A stretch of 64,000 nucleotides of DNA from contig JACTMP010000065.1 in NCBI GenBank assembly GCA_014584575.1, forward strand, positions 27,438 through 91,437, in the 5' to 3' direction. The stretch comes from Chloroflexota bacterium (GTDB taxonomy: Bacteria > Chloroflexota > Anaerolineae > Promineifilales > Promineifilaceae). This document shows positions 31,736 to 38,605 of the stretch, one piece after another; within the stretch, counting starts at the first letter, position 1, and every line of letters begins with the position of its first letter. Made by a program: the position numbers and the translations under genes. Below the pieces are notes generated by a model. It was not told the DNA's origin and ran no database searches. It saw nothing but the letters and a program-made list of their open reading frames with translations.

Positions 31736-33898
31736 ATGCAAACCATCACTTCCTTCTTCCAACACAACATCATCGTTGTGTACTTCTTCTACGGGCTGGC
31801 GTTTTTCTGCCTGGGGCTGATAGTCTGGCTGGAGTCGCGGCGGGCGTCTACGCTGCGGCTGGCGCGGGCGTTGGGATTTCTGGCTGCATTTGGCATTTTG
31901 CATGGGCTACACGAATGGTTTGAGATGTTCCAACGGCTGGCAGCGGCCGGGGCCACCGACATCCCCGCCTGGCTGCTTTCCGACGAACTGCGGTTGGGGC
32001 ACCTGGTCATCTCCTTTATTTGCCTGGTCATCTTTGGTGTGCAGTTGATTTTTGCCACCCGCACCAATCACAAACGCGAACGGCCGTTGGCCTATGGCGT
32101 GGCGGCAACATTAACGGCCGTCTGGCTCATCAGCGTCCTCATCACCCAATGGCTGTATCAACCGGCGCATGAAGAATTTTTAACGGCCGTAGACGTTCTG
32201 GCGCGTTACACATTGGCAATCCCTGGGGCCGTCCTGGCCGCCTGGGCCATTGTGCTGGAACAACGCACCTTCCGCGCCAACGACCTGCACGAAACCAGCC
32301 GCGATCTGTTGCGGGCGGCCGTTGCCTTACTGCTATATGGTCTGGTAGGGCAAATTTTCACCGCACCCAGTTTCTTCTTTCCGGCCAATATGGTGAACAA
32401 CGAACTGTTTTTACAATGGTTTGGCATCCCGGTGCAGTTGTTCCGCGCTGTTATGGCCGCCCTCATCGCCTTTTTTGTCATCCGGGCGCTGCGCGCCTTT
32501 GAAACCGAACGGCAGCGCAACCTGGCGCGGGCCAACGAGGAGCGGCTGGCAGCGCAGCGGCAGGCATTGGCCGTGCAGGAACAGTCCCGCCAGGAGATGG
32601 AACTGTTGAACCGGGAATTGCAAACGGCCGTACAAGACCTCTCCCTCCTCTTCACCCTCTCCCGCACATTGGCCGCCACCCTGGACAAAAAGACCCTGCT
32701 CGCCCAGGCCATCAACCAGATCAGCGCCAGCCTGCCCCGGTTTACGCGGGGCATCATTGTGCTGCGCCAAAATCCGGGCCGTCCCTTGGAATGTGCCGCC
32801 TGCCCCGGCCACCTGGACTGCCAGGCCAACCAGCCCTGCGTGCAGGCCCGCGCCATCACCCGTGAAATTGAGGCGACGGCCGTGCCCATCTGCGCCAATA
32901 ACAACCAATTGATTTCCCTACCCCAAAACACCCTGCCCCAGGATGACACCATCCTGGCCGTTAATGGCGAGAGCGCCATTGGCTGGCCACTGTCGGTGGA
33001 AGAGCGGGTGATCGGCAGCCTGGTGCTGCACATCCAGCCAGAGGTAACGGCGCTCACCGGGCGCGACCTCTCTCTGCTCGGCACCGTTGCCGGGCTGCTC
33101 AGTATTGCCATTGAAAACGCTACCCGCTACGAGGAAAGTCAGGCGCGGGAAGCGCTGCGCGGCGAACTACTGCATCAGGTTGTCTCTGTGCAAGAACGGG
33201 AACGGCAGCGCATTGCCCGCGACCTGCACGACGGCGCCGGGCAGGCGTTGACGGCATTGGGATTAGGTTTTGCGGCGGTGTCTGAAACGGTAAAACGCGA
33301 TCCCACCCTGGCGGCGCAACAACTGGTAGAATTGAAACAAATGAGTACGCAGGCGCTCACCGATTTACGCGATTTGATCCGGGATTTACGGCCGTCCCTT
33401 CTGGATGACCTCGGCCTGGTGCCTGCCCTGCAAAATCAGGTACAGACCTTCCAGGCGCACAGCGGCGTCAATGCCCGGTTCACCGTTCACGGCCGTGTCC
33501 GCCGCCTGCCGCCCGATATGGAAACCATCGTTTTCCGCATCGCCCAGGAAGCATTGACCAACATCACCAAACACGCTGCTGCCGAAAATGTGACCGTTAC
33601 CCTCACCTTTGTCCCGGAGATGGTGCAAATGCAAATCCGGGATGACGGCCGTGGCTTTCAACCCGACGATATTTTCACCGCCGCTCAACCCCGCCGCGCC
33701 TGGGGACTGCTGGGCATCCAGGAGCGGGTCGCCCTCGTCGGTGGCAGTTGCCAGATTCACTCGATACCTGGTCAGGGTACGGCCGTTGATGTCACCATTC
33801 CCCTGCCGGAAGAGGGTAATCGCTTATCAGTCAACGGTAATCGGTCGTCGGTAGACCCCTCACCGATTACCGATCACCGATTACCGATAACCCCTTAA
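31736..33898 (+). CDS. NarL-class membrane sensor histidine kinase
   Basis: 720 residues. About seven hydrophobic segments (1-265) form an MHYT/7TM-like input region, then a coiled coil (about 265-305) and a GAF-like domain (about 305-465) that contains a Cys-rich insert ECAACPGHLDCQANQPC. The HisKA_3 dimerisation motif RQRIARDLHDGAGQ gives the phospho-His in RDLHDG. A HATPase_c domain (NITKHAAA, DDGRGF, GLLGIQERV) follows. The last about 25 residues are encoded by the CGGTAATCGG repeat. It pairs with the response regulator 4 bp downstream. The Cys-rich insert could hold a metal or Fe-S sensor. Confidence 0.9.
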   Translation: MQTITSFFQHNIIVVYFFYGLAFFCLGLIVWLESRRASTLRLARALGFLAAFGILHGLHEWFEMFQRLAAAGATDIPAWLLSDELRLGHLVISFICLVIFGVQLIFATRTNHKRERPLAYGVAATLTAVWLISVLITQWLYQPAHEEFLTAVDVLARYTLAIPGAVLAAWAIVLEQRTFRANDLHETSRDLLRAAVALLLYGLVGQIFTAPSFFFPANMVNNELFLQWFGIPVQLFRAVMAALIAFFVIRALRAFETERQRNLARANEERLAAQRQALAVQEQSRQEMELLNRELQTAVQDLSLLFTLSRTLAATLDKKTLLAQAINQISASLPRFTRGIIVLRQNPGRPLECAACPGHLDCQANQPCVQARAITREIEATAVPICANNNQLISLPQNTLPQDDTILAVNGESAIGWPLSVEERVIGSLVLHIQPEVTALTGRDLSLLGTVAGLLSIAIENATRYEESQAREALRGELLHQVVSVQERERQRIARDLHDGAGQALTALGLGFAAVSETVKRDPTLAAQQLVELKQMSTQALTDLRDLIRDLRPSLLDDLGLVPALQNQVQTFQAHSGVNARFTVHGRVRRLPPDMETIVFRIAQEALTNITKHAAAENVTVTLTFVPEMVQMQIRDDGRGFQPDDIFTAAQPRRAWGLLGIQERVALVGGSCQIHSIPGQGTAVDVTIPLPEEGNRLSVNGNRSSVDPSPITDHRLPITP
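33815..33892. repeat. CGGTAATCGG-family hairpin forming the 3' end of the kinase gene
   Basis: GGTAATCGCTTATCAGTCAA arm, ACCGATCACCGATTACC arm; read in frame it supplies the kinase C-terminal tail. Confidence 0.85.
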
Positions 33899-33902
33899 CA
33901 CC

Positions 33903-34562
33903 ATGACAACACCCATCCGCCTCCTCCTCGTTGATGACCACGCCGTTGTCCGTTCCGGCTTGCGCATGTTGCTGCAAGCGCAACCGGACATGCGCATCGT
34001 CGGCGAGGCGGAATCGGGCGCAGAGGCCATCCACCAGGTGCGGCTGCACCGGCCCGATGTGGTCTTGATGGATATTCAAATGCCGGACATGAACGGGATT
34101 GAGGCCACGCGGGAAATTAAAAGGATGTCGGCGAGTACGGCCGTGCTCGCCCTGACCATGCACGAAGACGACCAATACTTCTTTGAAATGCTGCGCGCCG
34201 GTGCTTCCGGCTACGTGCCCAAACGCGCCGCCCCGGACGAACTGGTCAGCGCCATCCGCACCGTCAGCCAGGGGCAGGTCTTCCTATACCCCTCGCTGGC
34301 CGCGCGGCTGGTGCAAAGCTACCTGGGCCAGCCCACCGCCACTGACGCCCCACCCGCCGAAGAACTCACCCCCCGTGAACAGGAAGTCCTGACCCTCATC
34401 GCCGAAGGGTTGACCAACCCCGAAATCGCCGACAAACTGGTCATCAGCGCCAAAACGGTAGACCGCCACCGCGAAAACATCATGCGCAAACTGAACCTGC
34501 ACAGCCGCGTAGACCTGGTGAAATATGCCATTAAAGAGGGGTTGATTGGGCTGGAGGATTAA
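33903..34562 (+). CDS. NarL/LuxR-type response regulator
   Basis: 219 residues. Receiver domain with acidic pocket (LLVDDH), phospho-acceptor Asp in PDVVLMDIQMPDMNG, and the conserved Thr/Lys further on (TMHEDD, YVPKRAA). The C-terminal LuxR helix-turn-helix is in LTPREQEVLTLIAEGLTNPEIA and KTVDRHRENIMRKL. Start 4 bp after the kinase stop, so it is a cognate pair. Targets unknown; followed by a hairpin that also borders the convergent xdhC/coxF gene. Confidence 0.95.
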   Translation: MTTPIRLLLVDDHAVVRSGLRMLLQAQPDMRIVGEAESGAEAIHQVRLHRPDVVLMDIQMPDMNGIEATREIKRMSASTAVLALTMHEDDQYFFEMLRAGASGYVPKRAAPDELVSAIRTVSQGQVFLYPSLAARLVQSYLGQPTATDAPPAEELTPREQEVLTLIAEGLTNPEIADKLVISAKTVDRHRENIMRKLNLHSRVDLVKYAIKEGLIGLED

Positions 34563-34628
34563 GACGTAATCCGTAAAACGTAACCCGTAAACCGATTACG
34601 GTTCACGGGTTACGGTTCACGGATTACG
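34563..34628. repeat. CCGTAACCCGTAA-family hairpin between convergent genes
   Basis: CGTAATCCGTAAAACGTAAC arm and GTTACGGTTCACGGATTACG arm. It also encodes the last residues of the coxF-like gene. Confidence 0.85.
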
Positions 34629-35725
34629 CTCTTTTGAAACGATGTCTGGCAGCCGGCGCAGCAGAAGTAGTAGGTTTCGCCTTCGTGGGTAAAGGTGTAG
34701 CGGGCAGTGGCGATCTCTACGGTCATGCCGCAGATGGGGTCAATGGCGGTGGTTGTTTTTGTATCAAGGGCGATGGGCACGGCCGTTACCGGTTGTAACA
34801 TAGCCAGTTCAATCACCTCGTCACTTTTACTTTCGCCGCCACACCCACAGGAGCACGTCTCTTCTTCTGCCTCTTCAACGGCCGTCTCTTCTACAACCGT
34901 TGCCTCAACGGCCGTCTCCCCCTTAAACAACGCCAGATCGAGCAATTCCGCACTGCGCCGCCGCTGCACAATCTCGGCCATAATGCTCAGGGCGATCTCA
35001 TCGCCGCGCCGCGCCTGAATGTCCAGCCCGGCGGGCGCTTTCAGCGGCAGCAGTTCCGTCTCCGTGATCCCCTGCATCCGTAAATAATCACATACTGCCT
35101 CGGCACGCTTCGGGCTGGCGACCAGCCCCACATAGGTTGGCTGCGCGGGCAGAATTTTTGCCAGCGCCAGTTCGTCGTAATTGCCATGGGTAGCGATAAC
35201 GATGTAGGTGTACGGCCGTAACTGCCCCACCACCTCGTCCAGACTGGTCAGCACCACATCCGCACCAGACACCGCTTCACCAGCGCCGTCCAAGTCCACC
35301 GCTACCACCTGATAATTCATCGCCTTGCCCAGCGTGACCAATGCCTGCGCCACCGGCAGCGCCCCCACCACAAGCAAACGCGGGCGAGGCTGCTGCGGTT
35401 CCAGGTAAATCTCCAGTGTGCCGCCGCTAAAACAGGTCATCGGCAAATCGAGCAAGCCATCACGCGCTTCCTGGGCTTCCGGCTCCGTAGACAGGCGAAT
35501 TAGACGGGCTTCATCCGCCCGTAGCGCGTTCAACGCCTCCTTCACCACCGTCGGCTGGGCGCAGCTACCGCCAATCCAGCCATGCATCACGCCATCAGCG
35601 GTGATAATCGCCTTGTCGCCCGGTTTACCGGATGTGGGTTTTTCGGAGCGGACGACTACGGCCGTGACAAACGGCACCCCCGCCTGCACCAACTCATGCG
35701 CCTTCGCAAAAAAATCGTCGTACAT
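34610..35725 (-). CDS. coxF: XdhC/CoxF-family molybdenum-enzyme maturation factor with C-terminal YHS domain
   Basis: 371 residues. The N-terminal XdhC_CoxI module (about 1-90, with GWIGGSCAQPTVVKEAL) and a Rossmann-like XdhC_C module (RLLVVGALPVAQAL to about 270) match factors that insert sulfurated molybdenum cofactor into xanthine/CO dehydrogenases. A Glu-rich linker containing CSCGCGG follows, then a YHS domain (IDPICGMTV...YYFCCAGCQTSF, about 325-365), which is normally a metal-binding module and unusual here. It lies downstream of coxL but is separated from it by a 3-kb accessory cassette. Confidence 0.87.
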   Translation of the reverse strand: MYDDFFAKAHELVQAGVPFVTAVVVRSEKPTSGKPGDKAIITADGVMHGWIGGSCAQPTVVKEALNALRADEARLIRLSTEPEAQEARDGLLDLPMTCFSGGTLEIYLEPQQPRPRLLVVGALPVAQALVTLGKAMNYQVVAVDLDGAGEAVSGADVVLTSLDEVVGQLRPYTYIVIATHGNYDELALAKILPAQPTYVGLVASPKRAEAVCDYLRMQGITETELLPLKAPAGLDIQARRGDEIALSIMAEIVQRRRSAELLDLALFKGETAVEATVVEETAVEEAEEETCSCGCGGESKSDEVIELAMLQPVTAVPIALDTKTTTAIDPICGMTVEIATARYTFTHEGETYYFCCAGCQTSFQKSVIREP

Positions 35726-35744
35726 TGTTCACTCCTAATTTTGC

Positions 35745-36536
35745 CTAAGTCTGTGCGTTTAACTTTGAGGCAATCACATGGCCCACTCGATGCCAATAGT
35801 CATTACTTAACCCGGTTGCCGCCGGATGCATAGTCATGACGAAAACCGACGTGCCATTACTGCCGACATAGAACTTCCCCTCATCAATCGGCGAAAAGTC
35901 AACACCAGAGATTGTCTGCCACTGTTCACGGTAGCTAAAACTGTAAAAGAGCACAACTTTCGGGCGATACTGTTTAATGCGTTGTTGCAGGTGTTTTATA
36001 CGGCCATCGCGCAAAGTCCGGCGGTAAGTATCTCGATCCGCCAGATAAGGCAATTCCGAATAATCTCCATAAATCCAGTGGCGGGTTGATGGGGAGGGTA
36101 ACGGTAATAGCTCCAACAGACAGGTATCACCATCCATACGGCCTAAGCAATCACGTTGGTAGTCACGTATCTGGTTTACCGTCGGCGAGTATCCCTTCAT
36201 AGCCAAAATAACCCGAATGAGTTTTCCCCACGATGGTTGAATTTTCGGCCGTTCACTAAAAAGTGACGTGACGCCAATAGCGAGGTGATATTCAGCCACA
36301 TCTTCCAGTTCTCGTCCCCCTCTTTCCTTCCATGTATTCAGCCTACGCTCAATACCAGCAAAAGAGTTCCCCCCTCCTTCTTCCATACCTACAAACCAGT
36401 AATCGCCCAGGTAATTACCATAGCCGTAAAACCGGCCCATGAAATCTTCCAAAAGGGCAGAATCAAGACGACGACTCTTGATTTCAATTACCGCGTCCAA
36501 AATCTCTTGCCCAATATCCCGTTCAGGTTCGTTCAT
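35745..36536 (-). CDS. Uracil-DNA-glycosylase-like protein with a borrowed N-terminus
   Basis: 263 residues from ATG 36536. The first about 20 residues (MNEPERDIGQEILDAVIEIK) nearly equal the N-terminus of the antitoxin-like protein at 37533-37838, at DNA level too. The rest resembles the uracil-DNA glycosylase superfamily: DYWFVGMEEGGGNS in the position of the motif-1 loop and VMTMHPAA in the position of the terminal His motif. Catalytic activity is unproven. Composition and absence of the ACGGCCGT palindrome suggest acquisition. It sits in the accessory cassette inside the cox locus. Confidence 0.65.
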   Translation of the reverse strand: MNEPERDIGQEILDAVIEIKSRRLDSALLEDFMGRFYGYGNYLGDYWFVGMEEGGGNSFAGIERRLNTWKERGGRELEDVAEYHLAIGVTSLFSERPKIQPSWGKLIRVILAMKGYSPTVNQIRDYQRDCLGRMDGDTCLLELLPLPSPSTRHWIYGDYSELPYLADRDTYRRTLRDGRIKHLQQRIKQYRPKVVLFYSFSYREQWQTISGVDFSPIDEGKFYVGSNGTSVFVMTMHPAATGLSNDYWHRVGHVIASKLNAQT

Positions 36537-36556
36537 TCCGACGCCCAATTACCAAA

Positions 36557-37381
36557 TTACCCAGTTACCTCATCCACAAAGGCGCTCAACAGGGAGTTAA
36601 ACGCCTCCGGCGCTTCCACCTGTGGCGTATGCCCTGACCCTTCAATCATCTGCACCGCGCCGCGCCACAGAGTGGGCATTTCCAGGGCGCTGATGTAGGC
36701 GGCGTTTACCAACTGCTCCTGCGCGCCGTGCAAAATGGCCAACGGCCGTGTCAAACCCTTCACAATCGCCACCTCATCCTGATACCCGTCCGGGGCAATG
36801 CTGGCGGCCAGCGTCGCCCGCGCCCGGCCATCGGTGCGGGCTATGTCGGCGATAGACGGGGCCAGGTCGAGCGGCGAATCCGGGGCCAGGCAGGCGGCGG
36901 CAAACCCGGCCATCTGCTCCGCCGTCAACGTTTCGGCAAAGGCCGCGCCCATCGCCGGGTTGGGGAAAAAGGCGTTGGCCATATCCGGCGGGAACGCCAG
37001 CGGCGGCGTGCCAAAAATGACAAAGCCGGCCGCATTCGGCAACAGGTTGTGCGCTTCCAAAACGATATGCCCACCCAGACTCCAGCCAGCGAATACCCCA
37101 TTTTCCACACCCAACTGCCGCGCCACCTCGGCTAACACCGCCGCATAACCCGGCATGTGGTAGGTTTTAGCCGGATCCGCTGCCGGTTCGGAACGGCCGT
37201 GCCCCGGCAAATCCATGGCCACCACCCGGTACTTCTGCCCAAAATCACCCGTCAACTGCACCTTGAACGTCTCGCTGGACGCCGAATTACCGTGAATCAG
37301 CATCACGGCCGTGCCCATCCCCCCACTCTCATAACACGCCACCCGCTGCCCACCCGCCTCAATCATTCTCGCTTCCATCAT
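36557..37381 (-). CDS. Alpha/beta hydrolase
   Basis: 274 residues from ATG 37381, preceded by GGAGG; the start at 37426 lacks a site. Oxyanion region VMLIHGNSASSET, nucleophile elbow GWSLGGH (Ser near residue 95), Asp/His of the triad expected in LAILHGAQEQLV and GSGHTPQVEAP. The DLPGHGRSEP motif is typical of esterase/haloalkane-dehalogenase-like hydrolases. Substrate unknown. It is rich in ACGGCCGT-type context, unlike the toxin-antitoxin genes around it, so it may be resident. Confidence 0.87.
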   Translation of the reverse strand: MMEARMIEAGGQRVACYESGGMGTAVMLIHGNSASSETFKVQLTGDFGQKYRVVAMDLPGHGRSEPAADPAKTYHMPGYAAVLAEVARQLGVENGVFAGWSLGGHIVLEAHNLLPNAAGFVIFGTPPLAFPPDMANAFFPNPAMGAAFAETLTAEQMAGFAAACLAPDSPLDLAPSIADIARTDGRARATLAASIAPDGYQDEVAIVKGLTRPLAILHGAQEQLVNAAYISALEMPTLWRGAVQMIEGSGHTPQVEAPEAFNSLLSAFVDEVTG

Positions 37382-37396
37382 TACCAAACCTCCTCT

Positions 37397-37470
37397 GAAA
37401 ATAATCCGCGAAGAACGCGAAGACACGCGAAGCTAAAAAAATCCGCGTCATCCGCGTTCGTCCGCGTCCC
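37397..37470. repeat. CCGCGTTC/CGCGAAGAACGCGAAG repeat
   Basis: Words AATCCGCGAAGAACGCG and ATCCGCGTTCGTCCGCG in opposite orientation form a weak hairpin. Relatives lie at 43262-43345 and 52347-52380. Confidence 0.65.
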
Positions 37471-37532
37471 ATTTTCATTCATCGTGGTGGGCTGCTGCCC
37501 ATGTTGAACTGCTCTGAAAAAAAACATTGTCC

Positions 37533-37838
37533 TCAATCAGCAGAAGTCTCCCAGGAATACGAAGAAAAAACCTCGCGTAACACCTCTGGTCGTTTATCTG
37601 CAACTACAAGCAATGAAGCGGCTGCGCCCGAGGGTTTCCGCCGTCCTTGTTCCCACTCCTGTAACGTGCGTACTGATACCCCCAATAATTGCGCAAACTC
37701 CGCCTGGCTCATATTCACCTTCTGGCGGATTTCCACAATCGCAGGCACAGGTACCGTAAAACGTCGGCCGCCACCAGCCTTGATTTCCAACACCGCATCT
37801 AAAATCTCTTGTCCAATATCCCGTTCAGATTCGTTCAT
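37533..37838 (-). CDS. HTH antitoxin-like protein (NadS/HigA type)
   Basis: 101 residues with GGAGG just upstream. The Cro/C1-type helix-turn-helix NMSQAEFAQLLGVSVRTLQEWEQGRRKPSG is at about 42-71, as in the NadS/HigA group, whose partner is a RelE/HigB toxin. No RelE-like toxin is adjacent: the next genes are a PIN-like/DUF433 pair. It may be an orphan or work with that pair, being 33 bp downstream of it. Confidence 0.82.
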   Translation of the reverse strand: MNESERDIGQEILDAVLEIKAGGGRRFTVPVPAIVEIRQKVNMSQAEFAQLLGVSVRTLQEWEQGRRKPSGAAASLLVVADKRPEVLREVFSSYSWETSAD

Positions 37839-37871
37839 GCCAAAGCCTCCACAAACGAGGAACTTGTCAAA

Positions 37872-38213
37872 CTATAGGAACTCAAGATGGTTCTGGAAAT
37901 CATCGCGGCTAAACACATCAGCAAACTCTTTTAACCGCCGAATACATTCCCCCATACTTAATTTGTCTTGATGGACATAGATAATACCCCAGTGAAGTTT
38001 AGCTTGAGTCTGATACTCTTGTGCCAGACGAATAAAATCTGTGTCATGCGTAAATACAACCATCTGGTTGTGGATGGCATAATTTAACTGTTGTTGATCA
38101 GTCAGGCCTAAATTCCCTGAATCTCTAGCAGAAGTTGCGTTTACACCCCTACGTTGCAAACCCGCTACTACAGCCACCGGCACACTCTCATTGGTGTAAA
38201 TTTTGAGAGCCAT
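37872..38213 (-). CDS. DUF5615 PIN-like protein, probable toxin
   Basis: 113 residues. The N-terminal IYTNESVPVAVVAGL and HDTDFIRLA carry acidic residues in the positions of PIN-like nuclease fold proteins of the DUF5615 family, normally encoded with a DUF433 partner, as here. Start follows the DUF433 stop by 2 bp. Note Asn where many members have Asp in the first motif (TNES). A+T-rich compared with the cox genes. Confidence 0.8.
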   Translation of the reverse strand: MALKIYTNESVPVAVVAGLQRRGVNATSARDSGNLGLTDQQQLNYAIHNQMVVFTHDTDFIRLAQEYQTQAKLHWGIIYVHQDKLSMGECIRRLKEFADVFSRDDFQNHLEFL

Positions 38214-38215
38214 CT

Positions 38216-38527
38216 TTAAGGCAACTTGGACGGATACAGTTGGCTTAATTCAGCCACAGTTTGCTCATCAGCAAGAATATCTGCATCTAAAGCCGCCTGG
38301 TTTTCATAATAATAAGAAAGTGCATCATGTACCTGTGCCAGTGTGAGATGGGGGTGAGCATCTATGATTTGATCGGCCGTCCAGCCAAGACGTTCATACT
38401 CAATAGCCACTTGTGTCACCTTAATGCGTGTTCCCACAATGACCGGTTTGCCACCACCAACACCTGGCCTGCGCTCCACATAAGGATGACGAACTTGATT
38501 TACTGGTGATAGGGTTGCTGTACTCAT
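38216..38527 (-). CDS. DUF433 antitoxin-like protein
   Basis: 103 residues. VGGGKPVIVGTRIKVTQVAIEY followed by GWTADQIIDAHPHLTLAQVHDALSYYYEN is the DUF433 signature, a small winged-helix fold acting as antitoxin/regulator. First gene of the unit DUF433-DUF5615-HTH. A GGAGTG site precedes ATG 38527. Confidence 0.85.
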   Translation of the reverse strand: MSTATLSPVNQVRHPYVERRPGVGGGKPVIVGTRIKVTQVAIEYERLGWTADQIIDAHPHLTLAQVHDALSYYYENQAALDADILADEQTVAELSQLYPSKLP

Positions 38528-38560
38528 ATAACACTCCGTTAATCAGTTTACAAGGTATGA

Positions 38561-38605
38561 TAGCAGATTACGCAGATTTTTATCTGCGTAATCTGTGATA
38601 TTCCC
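38561..38605. repeat. AGATTACGCAGAT...ATCTGCGTAATCT hairpin
   Basis: Perfect short hairpin between coxL and the DUF433 gene. The same words recur at 44516-44576. Confidence 0.85.
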
